From an uncultured Phascolarctobacterium sp. (GTDB lineage: Bacteria > Bacillota > Negativicutes > Acidaminococcales > Acidaminococcaceae): a stretch of 5,198 nt of DNA. Positions 1 to 5,198 of the stretch are shown piece after piece. A program made the translations under genes and the position numbers. The notes below the pieces were generated by a model. That model saw only the letters and a list, made by a program, of their open reading frames with translations. It searched no databases and was not told the origin of the DNA. How positions within the stretch are numbered: position 1 is the stretch's first letter; each line of letters begins with the position of its first letter. Where the stretch lies: positions 1-5,198 of the forward strand of contig CASEGD010000135.1 in NCBI GenBank assembly GCA_949287345.1, in the 5' to 3' direction.

Positions 1-318
1 AAATTATCGCCGGAGGAAGCCGTAAGCCTGCTGCACGAAGCGGGCGGCATTGCCGTTTTGGCGCACCCGGCGGAGATTGAAAATTTAAATTTGGTCAACA
101 CGCTGCTGACGAATATTGCTTTTGACGGGCTTGAGGTTTACCACCCCAGCGCGGACGAAAAAATGCAGCAGTATTTTGCGCAGCTGGCGGCTAAATATAA
201 CCTTTTAACCAGCGGCGGTAGCGATTTTCACGGCGTGGAAGGGCGCTTTCCCGAACAGCTGGGAGTTTTTAAGGTTGACAGTGATAAGGTAAGCATTATC
301 CAAACTATGGTAAAATAA
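1..318 (+). CDS. PHP-domain phosphoesterase, C-terminal part (5' end outside window)
   Basis: The reading frame is open from base 1 to the TAA at 316-318, so about 105 C-terminal residues are visible. The metal-binding motifs of the PHP (polymerase and histidinol phosphatase) fold are clear: AVLAHPAE near the start, GLEVYHPSA in the middle, and TSGGSDFHG near the end. The His of AHP and the Asp and His of SDFH are the family's metal ligands. The spacing and the GLEVYHP block match the stand-alone TrpH/YciV-type PHP proteins, whose characterised members hydrolyse nucleoside 3',5'-bisphosphates or short RNA 5' ends in the cytoplasm. The exact substrate here is inferred, and the N-terminal HxH motif lies outside the window. 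The next gene starts 18 bases downstream with its own ribosome site, so the two are probably co-transcribed. A start at TTG 58 would cut through the fold and is not real. Confidence 0.88.
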   Translation, partial: KLSPEEAVSLLHEAGGIAVLAHPAEIENLNLVNTLLTNIAFDGLEVYHPSADEKMQQYFAQLAAKYNLLTSGGSDFHGVEGRFPEQLGVFKVDSDKVSIIQTMVK

Positions 319-336
319 ATTGCCGGAGGAAGATTT

Positions 337-1158
337 ATGGAGGTTGTTGCATTTGTAGGGCCTAGCGGCACGGGCAAAAGCCACCGCGCAATCGGCGTGG
401 CGCATAATAATAACTGTGACGCCATTATCGACGACGGGCTTTTGATTAAAGGCACCAAAATATTAGCCGGTACGTCGGCCAAAAATGAAACCAACAGAAT
501 ACAGGCGGTTAAAAGAGCGATTTTTACGGAGGACGACCACGCCGACGCTGTCCGCAGCGCGCTGGCGACGGGCGGCATACACCGGCTTTTGATTCTGGCT
601 ACTTCCGATAACATGATTCAGAAGATTGTCCTGCGCCTTGGACTGCCGCAGCCGGAAAAAACGGTTTACATTCAGCAGATTGCCAGCAGGCAGGAGATGA
701 AAAAGGCCAAGCAGATGCGCCTGAAAGACGGCAAGCACATTGTGCCGGTGCCGACGGTGGAATTAAAGCCGCATTTTACCGGTTACTTTGCCGATTTGCC
801 TTACAATCTTTTTTCCAAGGAGCGCAAGCACGCCGAGCCTGACCGCTCGATTGTGCGCCCGGCGTTCAGCTATTACGGCAAAATTTTTATTTCGGACTAC
901 GCCATTCAGGATATTATCAATATCATTGCGCAGAAGATGCTTGGCATCGACAAGGTAAACAGCATCCGCGTAAGGCGGCGCACCAGCGACACCAAGGGCA
1001 TTGCCATTGCGGTGGAAGTGGTGCTGTTTTACGGCGTGAAGGTTTTTGAAGTGACGAAGGTTTTTCAGAACAAAATAAAAGAAAAAGTGGAGTACATGAC
1101 GGCGATGCAGGTTAAAAAGGTTGACGTTTCCGTGCGCAGCTTGTCGGTACGCAGATAG
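337..1158 (+). CDS. P-loop NTPase-like protein with C-terminal Asp23/Gls24-like domain
   Basis: This 273-residue protein has no function I can name. Residues 3-15 form a beta strand plus Walker A loop, with GPSGTGKS at 8-15. A hydrophobic strand ending in two aspartates (AIIDDG, 29-34) and another strand (RLLILATSDN, 83-92) could supply Walker B and sensor-like elements, but this is inferred. Residues 110-170 are charged and form a linker. Residues about 175-270 resemble Asp23/Gls24 (DUF322): a GKIFISDYAIQDIINIIAQK helix start, a strand pair, a YGVKVFEVTKVFQ block, then VEYMTAMQVKKVDVSVRSL. Asp23/Gls24 proteins are linked to envelope stress and often sit at the membrane through a partner. No signal peptide or membrane segment is visible. 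The ATG at 337 is set by GGAGGA at 325-330. It is followed after 14 bases by the broken DUF3870-like gene. Confidence 0.85.
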   Translation: MEVVAFVGPSGTGKSHRAIGVAHNNNCDAIIDDGLLIKGTKILAGTSAKNETNRIQAVKRAIFTEDDHADAVRSALATGGIHRLLILATSDNMIQKIVLRLGLPQPEKTVYIQQIASRQEMKKAKQMRLKDGKHIVPVPTVELKPHFTGYFADLPYNLFSKERKHAEPDRSIVRPAFSYYGKIFISDYAIQDIINIIAQKMLGIDKVNSIRVRRRTSDTKGIAIAVEVVLFYGVKVFEVTKVFQNKIKEKVEYMTAMQVKKVDVSVRSLSVRR

Positions 1159-1172
1159 GGAGGAATTTATCA

Positions 1173-1476
1173 ATGCTTGATGCAACGCAGCGCAACAGTG
1201 TTATATTTTCTGCTTATGCCAAGCTGCCGGCCGGCATAACGGCCTACGAGGTGCATAAGGTTATTGGCGTGGTGGTTGAAATTGAAGCTGGCCAGTGATT
1301 TTATAGCCCGGATGCTGGTTGGCTACAACATGAATGACGGCCTTGAAGCGCTTAACGCGCAGATTGAAAAGCATTACCAGGCCAGTGCCAAAAAGGCCGT
1401 GCTGACGGCGGTAAGGATGCTGAACGATAAATTTATCAGCTACAAAAACGGCGAAGGCATTGATTATTACGACTGA
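1173..1476 (+). pseudogene. DUF3870-like gene broken by an internal frame-shifting deletion
   Basis: A good ribosome site (GGGAGGA, 1158-1164) precedes ATG 1173. The first frame reads MLDATQRNSVIFSAYAKLP and then AGITAYEVHKVIGVVVEIEA, but stops at TGA 1296-1298 after 41 codons. The family's second half continues in the +1 frame from about 1285 (KLASDFIARMLVGYN, then IEKHYQASAKKAVLTAVRML) to TGA 1474-1476. Joined at 1279-1287, the product is about 100 residues. From memory of DUF3870 proteins, some 14-16 residues are missing between VVVEIE and KLASDF. These are the stretch carrying the conserved Asp/Cys-containing motif. So the lesion looks like a deletion whose length is not a multiple of three, not a single-base slip. 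DUF3870 has no established function. It sits last in the group, just before a terminator. An assembly error in the source cannot be excluded. Confidence 0.75.
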
Positions 1477-1487
1477 TAAAATAGCAA

Positions 1488-1523
1488 AACCCCTTTTGCA
1501 CTATGCGGAAGGGGTTATTTTTT
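1488..1523 (+). terminator. Intrinsic terminator closing the PHP/P-loop-Asp23/DUF3870 group
   Basis: The arms AACCCCTTTTGC (1488-1499) and GCGGAAGGGGTT (1505-1516) pair over 12 base pairs, including two G-U wobbles, around a 5-base loop. An AT6 tract (1517-1523) follows. It starts 11 bases after the last stop codon of the broken DUF3870-like gene. Confidence 0.92.
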
Positions 1524-1532
1524 GTACAAAAA
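1519..1532. repeat. 14-bp perfect palindrome at the terminator tail
   Basis: TTTTTGTACAAAAA is fully self-complementary and overlaps the U-tract of the preceding terminator. It could be a low-complexity by-product of the T-tract or a small operator-like site. No function can be assigned from sequence. Confidence 0.5.
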
Positions 1533-1553
1533 CGCCTTTGGTATTTTGCATAC

Positions 1554-1563
1554 AAGTATACTT
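1554..1563. repeat. 10-bp palindrome upstream of the first transporter's promoter
   Basis: AAGTATACTT is a perfect palindrome centred about 16 bases upstream of the putative -35 box at 1575. Its position would suit a regulator binding site. AT-rich spacers produce short palindromes by chance, so this is only a candidate. Confidence 0.35.
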
Positions 1564-1574
1564 TTGTTAAAGTC

Positions 1575-1603
1575 TTGCAAAGTTACAAACTATTCTGTAA
1601 AAT
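1575..1603 (+). promoter_or_regulatory. Putative sigma-70-type promoter for the first AGCS gene
   Basis: TTGCAA (1575-1580) and TAAAAT (1598-1603) are separated by exactly 17 bases in an AT-rich spacer. Transcription would start near 1610, leaving a leader of about 80 bases before the ATG at 1693. No riboswitch or terminator is evident in that leader, unlike the second transporter's. Confidence 0.6.
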
Positions 1604-1659
1604 TTACATAATAATGCAAAAATAACGGTGACTTTCATCAAGTTGTTAATTTAAGCATT

Positions 1660-1668
1660 TGTTATGAT
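1660..1668 (+). promoter_or_regulatory. Possible extended -10 element close to the first AGCS gene
   Basis: TGTTATGAT has the TGn plus -10 form of an extended -10 promoter. No good -35 box lies 16-18 bases upstream. Initiation here would give a leader of fewer than 20 bases, just enough to include the ribosome site AAGGGGAG at 1680-1687. It is an alternative or secondary start. Confidence 0.35.
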
Positions 1669-1692
1669 TTTATTTGCAGAAGGGGAGATACT

Positions 1693-3045
1693 ATGCTGGA
1701 ATTTTTTAGTGAGATTGATGCGTTTGTGTGGGGGCCGCCGCTGCTGGTGCTGCTGGTTGGCACAGGTATCTGGCTTACCATCAGGTTAAACCTGATACAG
1801 GTTTTGCGTTTGCCGCTGGCGTTAAAGCTGATTTTTAAGGCGAAGAACGAAGGCCACGGCGACGTTGACAGTTTTAAGGCGCTGTGTACGGCGCTGGCAG
1901 CGACGGTCGGCACCGGTAACATTGTTGGTGTTGCAACGGCCATTAAGGCAGGTGGCCCGGGCGCGCTGTTCTGGATGTGGATGGCGGCGTTCTTCGGCAT
2001 GGCTACCAAATACGCAGAAGGCGTGCTGGCTGTTAAGTACCGCACGATTGACGCTAACGGCAATATCGGCGGCGGCCCGATGTATTACATCGAAAAGGGC
2101 CTTGGCAAAAGCTATCGACCGCTGGCAATTTTCTTTGCTGTTGCCGGTACGATTTGCGCCTGCTTCGGCAGCGGTACTTTCGCGCAGGTAAACTCCATTG
2201 TTGAGATTACCAACATCGGCGCAGGCATTCCCATTATCTACACCGCAGCAATTTTAACGGTGCTGGTGGCTGTTATTACGCTGGGCGGCTTGCAGAGCAT
2301 TGCCAAAGTTGCCGATAAAATTGTGCCGTTTATGGCGGTGCTGTATGTTGTAACTACGGCGGCAATTCTGTTCGCGTTCCGTGATGCGCTACCCGACGCT
2401 GTTGCCATGGTGTTGCACGATGCATTTACCGGCACTGCTGCTACCGGCGGCTTTTTGGGCGCAACGATGATGTATGCAATGCGTAACGGTATCGCGCGCG
2501 GCCTGTTCTCCAACGAATCCGGCCTCGGCAGTGCGCCGATTGTTGCAGCGGCTGCTAAAACCAAATGGCCTGCTGAACAAGGTCTTATTTCCATGACCGG
2601 TACTTTTATTGATACCATCATTATCTGCACCATGACCGGTTTGACGATAATCGTTTCCGGCGTGTGGAGCGGCGATTTGAACGGTGCTGCCATGACGCAG
2701 AGCGCTTTTACGATGGTATTTCCGGTATTCGGCAACCTGCTTTTGATGATTGGCCTGGTGCTGTTTGCCTTTACCACCATCCTCGGCTGGAACTATTACG
2801 GTGAACGCTGCGTGGCTTATCTCTTGGGCGTTAAGGCAATCATTCCGTACCGTCTGTTTTTTATCGCCATGGTTGGCTGCGGCGCGTTTTTAAAACTGGA
2901 AGTCATCTGGGTTATCGCCGATATCGCCAACGGGCTGATGGCGCTGCCTAACCTTATTGCGCTGCTGCTCTTAACGGGCGTTATCGTAAAGGAAACGCAG
3001 TTGTATTTTAAACATCTTGATGAAAACAAGGACTATTTAAAATAA
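1693..3045 (+). CDS. Sodium:alanine/glycine symporter, AGCS family (copy 1)
   Basis: This 450-residue inner-membrane protein is of usual AGCS length. The family imports alanine and/or glycine with Na+ through a LeuT-like fold of about 11 helices. Diagnostic blocks in order are WGPPLLVLLVGTG (13-25), VGTGNIVGV (72-80), AGGPGALFWMW (86-96), GGGPMYYIEKG (126-136), FAQVNS (163-168), RGLFSNESGLGSAP (269-282), and GWNYYGERC (365-373). The VGTGNIVGV and GGPGALFWMW blocks are family signatures near the transport pathway. The start is ATG 1693 after AAGGGGAG. Substrate preference between alanine and glycine cannot be read from sequence. Copy 2 downstream is roughly three-quarters identical by eye and aligns without gaps across the core. 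The copies differ near the FAQVNS segment: Cys157 and Ser160 here against Tyr163 and Ile166 there. No terminator is visible after the stop codon, so transcripts may run on into the riboswitch region. Confidence 0.96.
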   Translation: MLEFFSEIDAFVWGPPLLVLLVGTGIWLTIRLNLIQVLRLPLALKLIFKAKNEGHGDVDSFKALCTALAATVGTGNIVGVATAIKAGGPGALFWMWMAAFFGMATKYAEGVLAVKYRTIDANGNIGGGPMYYIEKGLGKSYRPLAIFFAVAGTICACFGSGTFAQVNSIVEITNIGAGIPIIYTAAILTVLVAVITLGGLQSIAKVADKIVPFMAVLYVVTTAAILFAFRDALPDAVAMVLHDAFTGTAATGGFLGATMMYAMRNGIARGLFSNESGLGSAPIVAAAAKTKWPAEQGLISMTGTFIDTIIICTMTGLTIIVSGVWSGDLNGAAMTQSAFTMVFPVFGNLLLMIGLVLFAFTTILGWNYYGERCVAYLLGVKAIIPYRLFFIAMVGCGAFLKLEVIWVIADIANGLMALPNLIALLLLTGVIVKETQLYFKHLDENKDYLK

Positions 3046-3069
3046 AAAATTTAGCAAAAGTGTAAACAA

Positions 3070-3097
3070 AGCACTTGTAATTGGTGTAAAAAGTGCT
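3070..3097. repeat. Inverted repeat overlapping the riboswitch promoter
   Basis: AGCACTT (3070-3076) and AAGTGCT (3091-3097) are perfect 7-base inverted arms separated by 14 bases, with centres 21 bases apart (two helical turns). The arms overlap the -35 region and abut the -10 box, a layout typical of repressor operators. No T-tract follows, so it is not a terminator. Confidence 0.5.
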
Positions 3098-3102
3098 ATA
3101 AT
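3075..3102 (+). promoter_or_regulatory. Promoter for the glycine riboswitch and second AGCS gene
   Basis: A consensus TATAAT (3097-3102) lies 16 bases after TTGTAA (3075-3080). Transcription should begin near 3109, which places the whole riboswitch in the leader RNA. Confidence 0.8.
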
Positions 3103-3129
3103 AGTTAGAAATGAACATCTGTGGATGAA

Positions 3130-3290
3130 GCATGCGGGAGAAGAAAATTTTTTCTACCGAAGGAGTAAACTCTCAGGTGCCGGCTTGCCGGTGAGACCGT
3201 GTGCGGACACAACTCTGGAGAATCCCGGTAAATGGGTGCCGAAGGTGCACGGGGCTTTGCCCCTAATCTCTCAGGCCAAAGGACAGAGCT
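3130..3290 (+). promoter_or_regulatory. Tandem glycine riboswitch
   Basis: Two aptamers carry the conserved glycine-riboswitch blocks. Aptamer I has GGGAGA (3136-3141), a P2 hairpin AGAAAA/TTTTCT (3142-3155), ACCGAAGGAG (3156-3165), CTCTCAGG (3170-3177), hairpin CCGGC-TT-GCCGG, and a GTGT/ACAC hairpin. The junction CTCTGGAGA (3213-3221) follows. Aptamer II has TGCCGAAGGTGC (3237-3248), a GGGGC/GCCCC hairpin (3251-3263), AATCTCTCAGG (3265-3275), and GGACAGAG (3281-3288). CTCTG (3213-3217) can pair with CAGAG (3284-3288) to close aptamer II. The order matches known tandem glycine riboswitches ahead of gcv operons and AGCS transporter genes. Exact outer ends are approximate. The downstream terminator means it acts on transcription. 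The direction of control is inferred: a similar leader ahead of an AGCS gene in Streptococcus pyogenes was reported as an OFF switch. Confidence 0.93.
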
Positions 3291-3336
3291 TTAAGCGCAT
3301 TAATAACATCGCTGTTTATTTTTGCATGCTTATTTC

Positions 3337-3375
3337 GCCGCCGGATTTGGGATTTGTCCGGCGGTTTTAGTTTTT
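3337..3375 (+). terminator. Riboswitch expression-platform terminator
   Basis: CCGCCGGA (3338-3345) pairs with TCCGGCGG (3357-3364) around an 11-base loop, with one extra outer G-U pair and a broken T-tract (3365-3375). It lies between the glycine aptamers and the transporter's ribosome site, as expected for transcription attenuation. I found no obvious clean antiterminator. A weaker upstream hairpin, AAGCGCA (3293-3299) with TGC/GCTT (3323-3331), may take part in switching. Confidence 0.88.
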
Positions 3376-3402
3376 ATTACACAAAGAAAGAGGGAAGCAA
3401 AA

Positions 3403-4776
3403 TTGTTTAACAACGAAGAAGTTATTGCGCTATTGAACACGATTGATACTTTTGTATGGGGGCCGCCGCTGTTGGTTTTGCTGGTTGGCACGGGCATCTG
3501 GCTGACTATCCGCCTGCGTTTGTTGCAGGTGTTTAAACTGGGCGACGCCTTAAAACTTATCTTTTTTGCCAAAAACGACGGCCACGGCGATGTAAACAGC
3601 TTTAAAGCATTGTGCACCGCCCTTGCGGCGACTGTCGGCACGGGCAACATCGTCGGCGTGGCAACCGCTATTAAAGCAGGTGGCCCGGGCGCGTTGTTCT
3701 GGATGTGGATGGCGGCGTTCTTCGGCATGGCTACCAAATATGCGGAATGTCTGCTGGCCGTTAAGTACCGCACGGTGGACGGCAACGGCAATATCTCCGG
3801 CGGCCCGATGTATTACATTGAAAAGGGTATGGGCAAAAAATACAAACCGCTGGCAATTTTGTTTGCGGCTTTCGGCGTGCTGTGCGCATACTTCGGCATC
3901 GGTACTTTTGCGCAGGTAAACTCCATTGTTGAAATTACGCAAATCACCGCAGGCATACCGGTAACTTACACCGGTATCGCCATTACCGTTCTGGTTGCGG
4001 TTATCACCATCGGCGGCCTGCAGAGCATTGCTAACGTCGCTTCCAAAATTGTGCCGTTTATGGCGGTGCTGTACCTGCTTACCACCGTTGGCATTTTAAT
4101 TGTATTTGCCGACCAGCTGCCGGGCGCTTTTGCAAGCGTTATCGACGGCGCATTTACCGGTACTGCTGCAACAGGCGGCTTTTTGGGCGCCAGCGTGATG
4201 ATGGCGATGCGCAACGGCGTAGCCCGCGGCGTATTCTCCAACGAATCCGGCCTTGGCAGTGCGCCTATTGTTGCGGCAGCTGCTAAAACCAAATGGCCTG
4301 CTGAACAGGGGCTTGTTTCCATGACCGGTACTTTTATTGATACCATTATTATTTGCAGCCTGACCGGCCTGACTTTGATTGTTACCGGCGTATGGCAGGG
4401 CGACCTGAACGGCGCGGCAATGACGGAGCAGGCGTTCAGCATGGGCCTGCCGACCTTTGGCAGCCTGTTGTTGTTGGTTGGTCTGGTGCTGTTTGCCTTT
4501 ACCACCATTCTTGGCTGGAACTACTACGGCGAACGCTGCGTTGAATACCTTGTCGGCGTAAAAGCAATTTTGCCGTACCGCATTATTTTCATTATCCTCG
4601 TTGCCTGCGGTCCGTTCTTAAAGCTGGAAGCAATCTGGATTTTGGCGGATATTGTTAACGGTTTGATGGCGATACCGAACTTAATCGCGCTATTGGCGCT
4701 GAGCGGTGTGGTTGTTGCAGAAACCAAACTGTACCAGCAGCACCTTAAAGAAGTAAAAGCAAAGGAAAATGCTTGA
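3403..4776 (+). CDS. Sodium:alanine/glycine symporter, AGCS family (copy 2), glycine-riboswitch controlled
   Basis: The protein has 457 residues from the TTG at 3403, which follows GAGG (3390-3393) at 9 bases. The frame stays open back to 3322, but a start there would lie upstream of the riboswitch terminator and place its hairpin inside the gene, with no homology to copy 1. The same AGCS blocks appear, shifted by six residues: VGTGNIVGV (78-86), AGGPGALFWMW (92-102), RGVFSNESGLGSAP (275-288), and GWNYYGERC (371-379). It is a Na+-coupled importer of small neutral amino acids in the inner membrane. Glycine as a substrate is suggested by the riboswitch rather than by residues. Differences from copy 1 cluster in the N-terminus, in parts of several helices and in the charged C-terminal tail. 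The TGA stop is embedded in the -35 box of the tRNA promoter. Confidence 0.96.
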   Translation: MFNNEEVIALLNTIDTFVWGPPLLVLLVGTGIWLTIRLRLLQVFKLGDALKLIFFAKNDGHGDVNSFKALCTALAATVGTGNIVGVATAIKAGGPGALFWMWMAAFFGMATKYAECLLAVKYRTVDGNGNISGGPMYYIEKGMGKKYKPLAILFAAFGVLCAYFGIGTFAQVNSIVEITQITAGIPVTYTGIAITVLVAVITIGGLQSIANVASKIVPFMAVLYLLTTVGILIVFADQLPGAFASVIDGAFTGTAATGGFLGASVMMAMRNGVARGVFSNESGLGSAPIVAAAAKTKWPAEQGLVSMTGTFIDTIIICSLTGLTLIVTGVWQGDLNGAAMTEQAFSMGLPTFGSLLLLVGLVLFAFTTILGWNYYGERCVEYLVGVKAILPYRIIFIILVACGPFLKLEAIWILADIVNGLMAIPNLIALLALSGVVVAETKLYQQHLKEVKAKENA

Positions 4777-4801
4777 CTTTTAAATAGTTAAACGGTATAA
4801 T
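4773..4801 (+). promoter_or_regulatory. Strong promoter of the tRNA cluster
   Basis: TTGACT (4773-4778) and TATAAT (4796-4801) are spaced by exactly 17 bases. The TGA stop of the symporter (4774-4776) lies inside the -35 hexamer. Transcription should start near 4808, only about six bases before the first tRNA. Confidence 0.9.
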
Positions 4802-4813
4802 ATACGTTGTGTT

Positions 4814-4890
4814 CGGGGCGTGGCTCAGCTTGGTAGAGCACCTGTCTTGGGAACAGGGGGTCGCAGGTTCGAATCCTGCCGCTCCGACCA
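4814..4890 (+). tRNA. tRNA-Pro (anticodon TGG)
   Basis: The 77-base gene folds as a standard cloverleaf. The acceptor arms CGGGGCG and CGCTCCG pair with one G-U, the anticodon stem is CCTGT/ACAGG, and the loop CTTGGGA contains TGG at 4848-4850. The T-arm has GGTTCGAATCC, and the CCA end is encoded. It decodes CCA and, with wobble, other proline codons. Confidence 0.97.
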
Positions 4891-4909
4891 AGGTAAAAAA
4901 GTTAATATT

Positions 4910-4983
4910 GCGGGTGTAGTTAAGTGGTATAACCTCAGCCTTCCAAGCTGATGTTGTGGGTTCGATTCCCATCGCCCGCTCCA
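4910..4983 (+). tRNA. tRNA-Gly (anticodon TCC)
   Basis: The 74-base cloverleaf has acceptor arms GCGGGTG/CGCCCGC and anticodon stem TCAGC/GCTGA. The loop CTTCCAA has TCC at 4942-4944, and CCA is encoded. It reads GGA/GGG glycine codons. It lies 19 bases after tRNA-Pro in the same transcript. Confidence 0.97.
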
Positions 4984-4988
4984 TAAAC

Positions 4989-5065
<77 letters not shown>

Positions 5066-5075
5066 TAAAATAACT

Positions 5076-5103
5076 GGCGTGGACTTTGTTCCACGCCTTT
5101 TTT
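5076..5103 (+). terminator. Intrinsic terminator of the tRNA cluster
   Basis: GGCGTGGA (5076-5083) pairs perfectly with TCCACGCC (5090-5097) around a 6-base loop and is followed by six T residues. It begins 11 bases after the last tRNA. Confidence 0.93.
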
Positions 5104-5130
5104 ATTAAACCTGCAAGCGAGGTAATTACA

Positions 5131-5198
5131 TTGAACTTAAAAAATACTTGTTTAAGCCTTTTGGCGGCGGGGCTTTTGCTTATGCCGTGCGGCGCTTT
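5131..5198 (+). CDS. N-terminus of an exported protein (3' end outside window)
   Basis: A TTG start at 5131 follows GAGG (5119-5122) at 8 bases. The 22 visible codons read MNLKNTCLSLLAAGLLLMPC followed by GA. This is a short polar N-terminus with one Lys and then a hydrophobic core, as in a Sec signal peptide. LMPC is a poor lipobox because of the Pro before Cys, so signal peptidase I cleavage further on is more likely than a lipoprotein. No promoter is evident between the tRNA terminator and this gene, so it may depend on read-through. The product cannot be identified from this fragment. Confidence 0.65.
   Translation, partial: MNLKNTCLSLLAAGLLLMPCGA

Noticed and set aside
228..614. Minus-strand open frame of 128 codons opposite the P-loop/Asp23 gene
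   Set aside because: It is a shadow of genes on the + strand that carry clear motifs, and it has no ribosome site.
1264..1298. Programmed ribosomal frameshift in the DUF3870-like gene
   Set aside because: There is no slippery heptamer or downstream stimulatory structure at the junction. The product would also lack a conserved segment, so a deletion explains it better.
1662..2780. Minus-strand open frames inside the transporter genes, with similar ones at 3330-4508
   Set aside because: They occur at matching positions in both paralogues because the plus-strand sequences are homologous, and the real frame carries all AGCS signatures.
3125..3370. 81-codon plus-strand open frame upstream of the second transporter
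   Set aside because: It lies across the glycine riboswitch and its terminator, shows no protein-like composition, and has no adequate ribosome site.
3322..3402. N-terminal extension of the second AGCS protein from an upstream start
   Set aside because: It would translate through the terminator hairpin, has no counterpart in copy 1, and lacks a ribosome site. TTG 3403 has GAGG at the right distance.

Overview
The window looks like chromosomal DNA from a low-to-moderate GC Bacillota bacterium. Strong Shine-Dalgarno sites, TTG starts, CCA-encoding tRNA genes, an Asp23/Gls24 domain, a DUF3870-type gene and a tandem glycine riboswitch all fit that phylum. The gene set makes me favour Negativicutes (Acidaminococcaceae-like), but this is an inference without any database search. 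Every gene I can support is on the + strand.

Layout. Positions 1-1476 are the end of a tightly spaced gene group: the C-terminus of a PHP-domain phosphoesterase, a 273-residue protein that joins a P-loop NTPase-like N-terminus to an Asp23/Gls24-like C-terminus, and a DUF3870-like gene broken by an internal frame-shifting deletion. A strong intrinsic terminator (1488-1523) closes the group. A 170-base AT-rich spacer with promoter-like elements leads into the first AGCS-family sodium:alanine/glycine symporter (1693-3045). The 357-base gap after it is filled by a promoter with an overlapping inverted repeat, a tandem glycine riboswitch and an intrinsic terminator. These precede a second, closely related AGCS symporter that starts with TTG at 3403. 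The -35 box of a textbook promoter contains that gene's stop codon and drives a three-gene tRNA cluster, Pro(TGG)-Gly(TCC)-Arg(TCT), which ends at a terminator (5076-5103). The first 22 codons of an exported protein begin at 5131 and run off the window.

How the parts work together. The centre of the window is a small-amino-acid uptake module: two paralogous Na+-coupled symporters aligned without gaps over about 440 residues. The upstream copy has an ordinary promoter. The downstream copy sits behind a glycine-sensing leader with a terminator, so the two are probably expressed under different glycine conditions. I see no evidence of a wholly new system. The points most worth a second look are the P-loop/Asp23 fusion, the deleted DUF3870 gene, the operator-like repeat over the riboswitch promoter, and the mosaic DNA identity between the two transporter genes.
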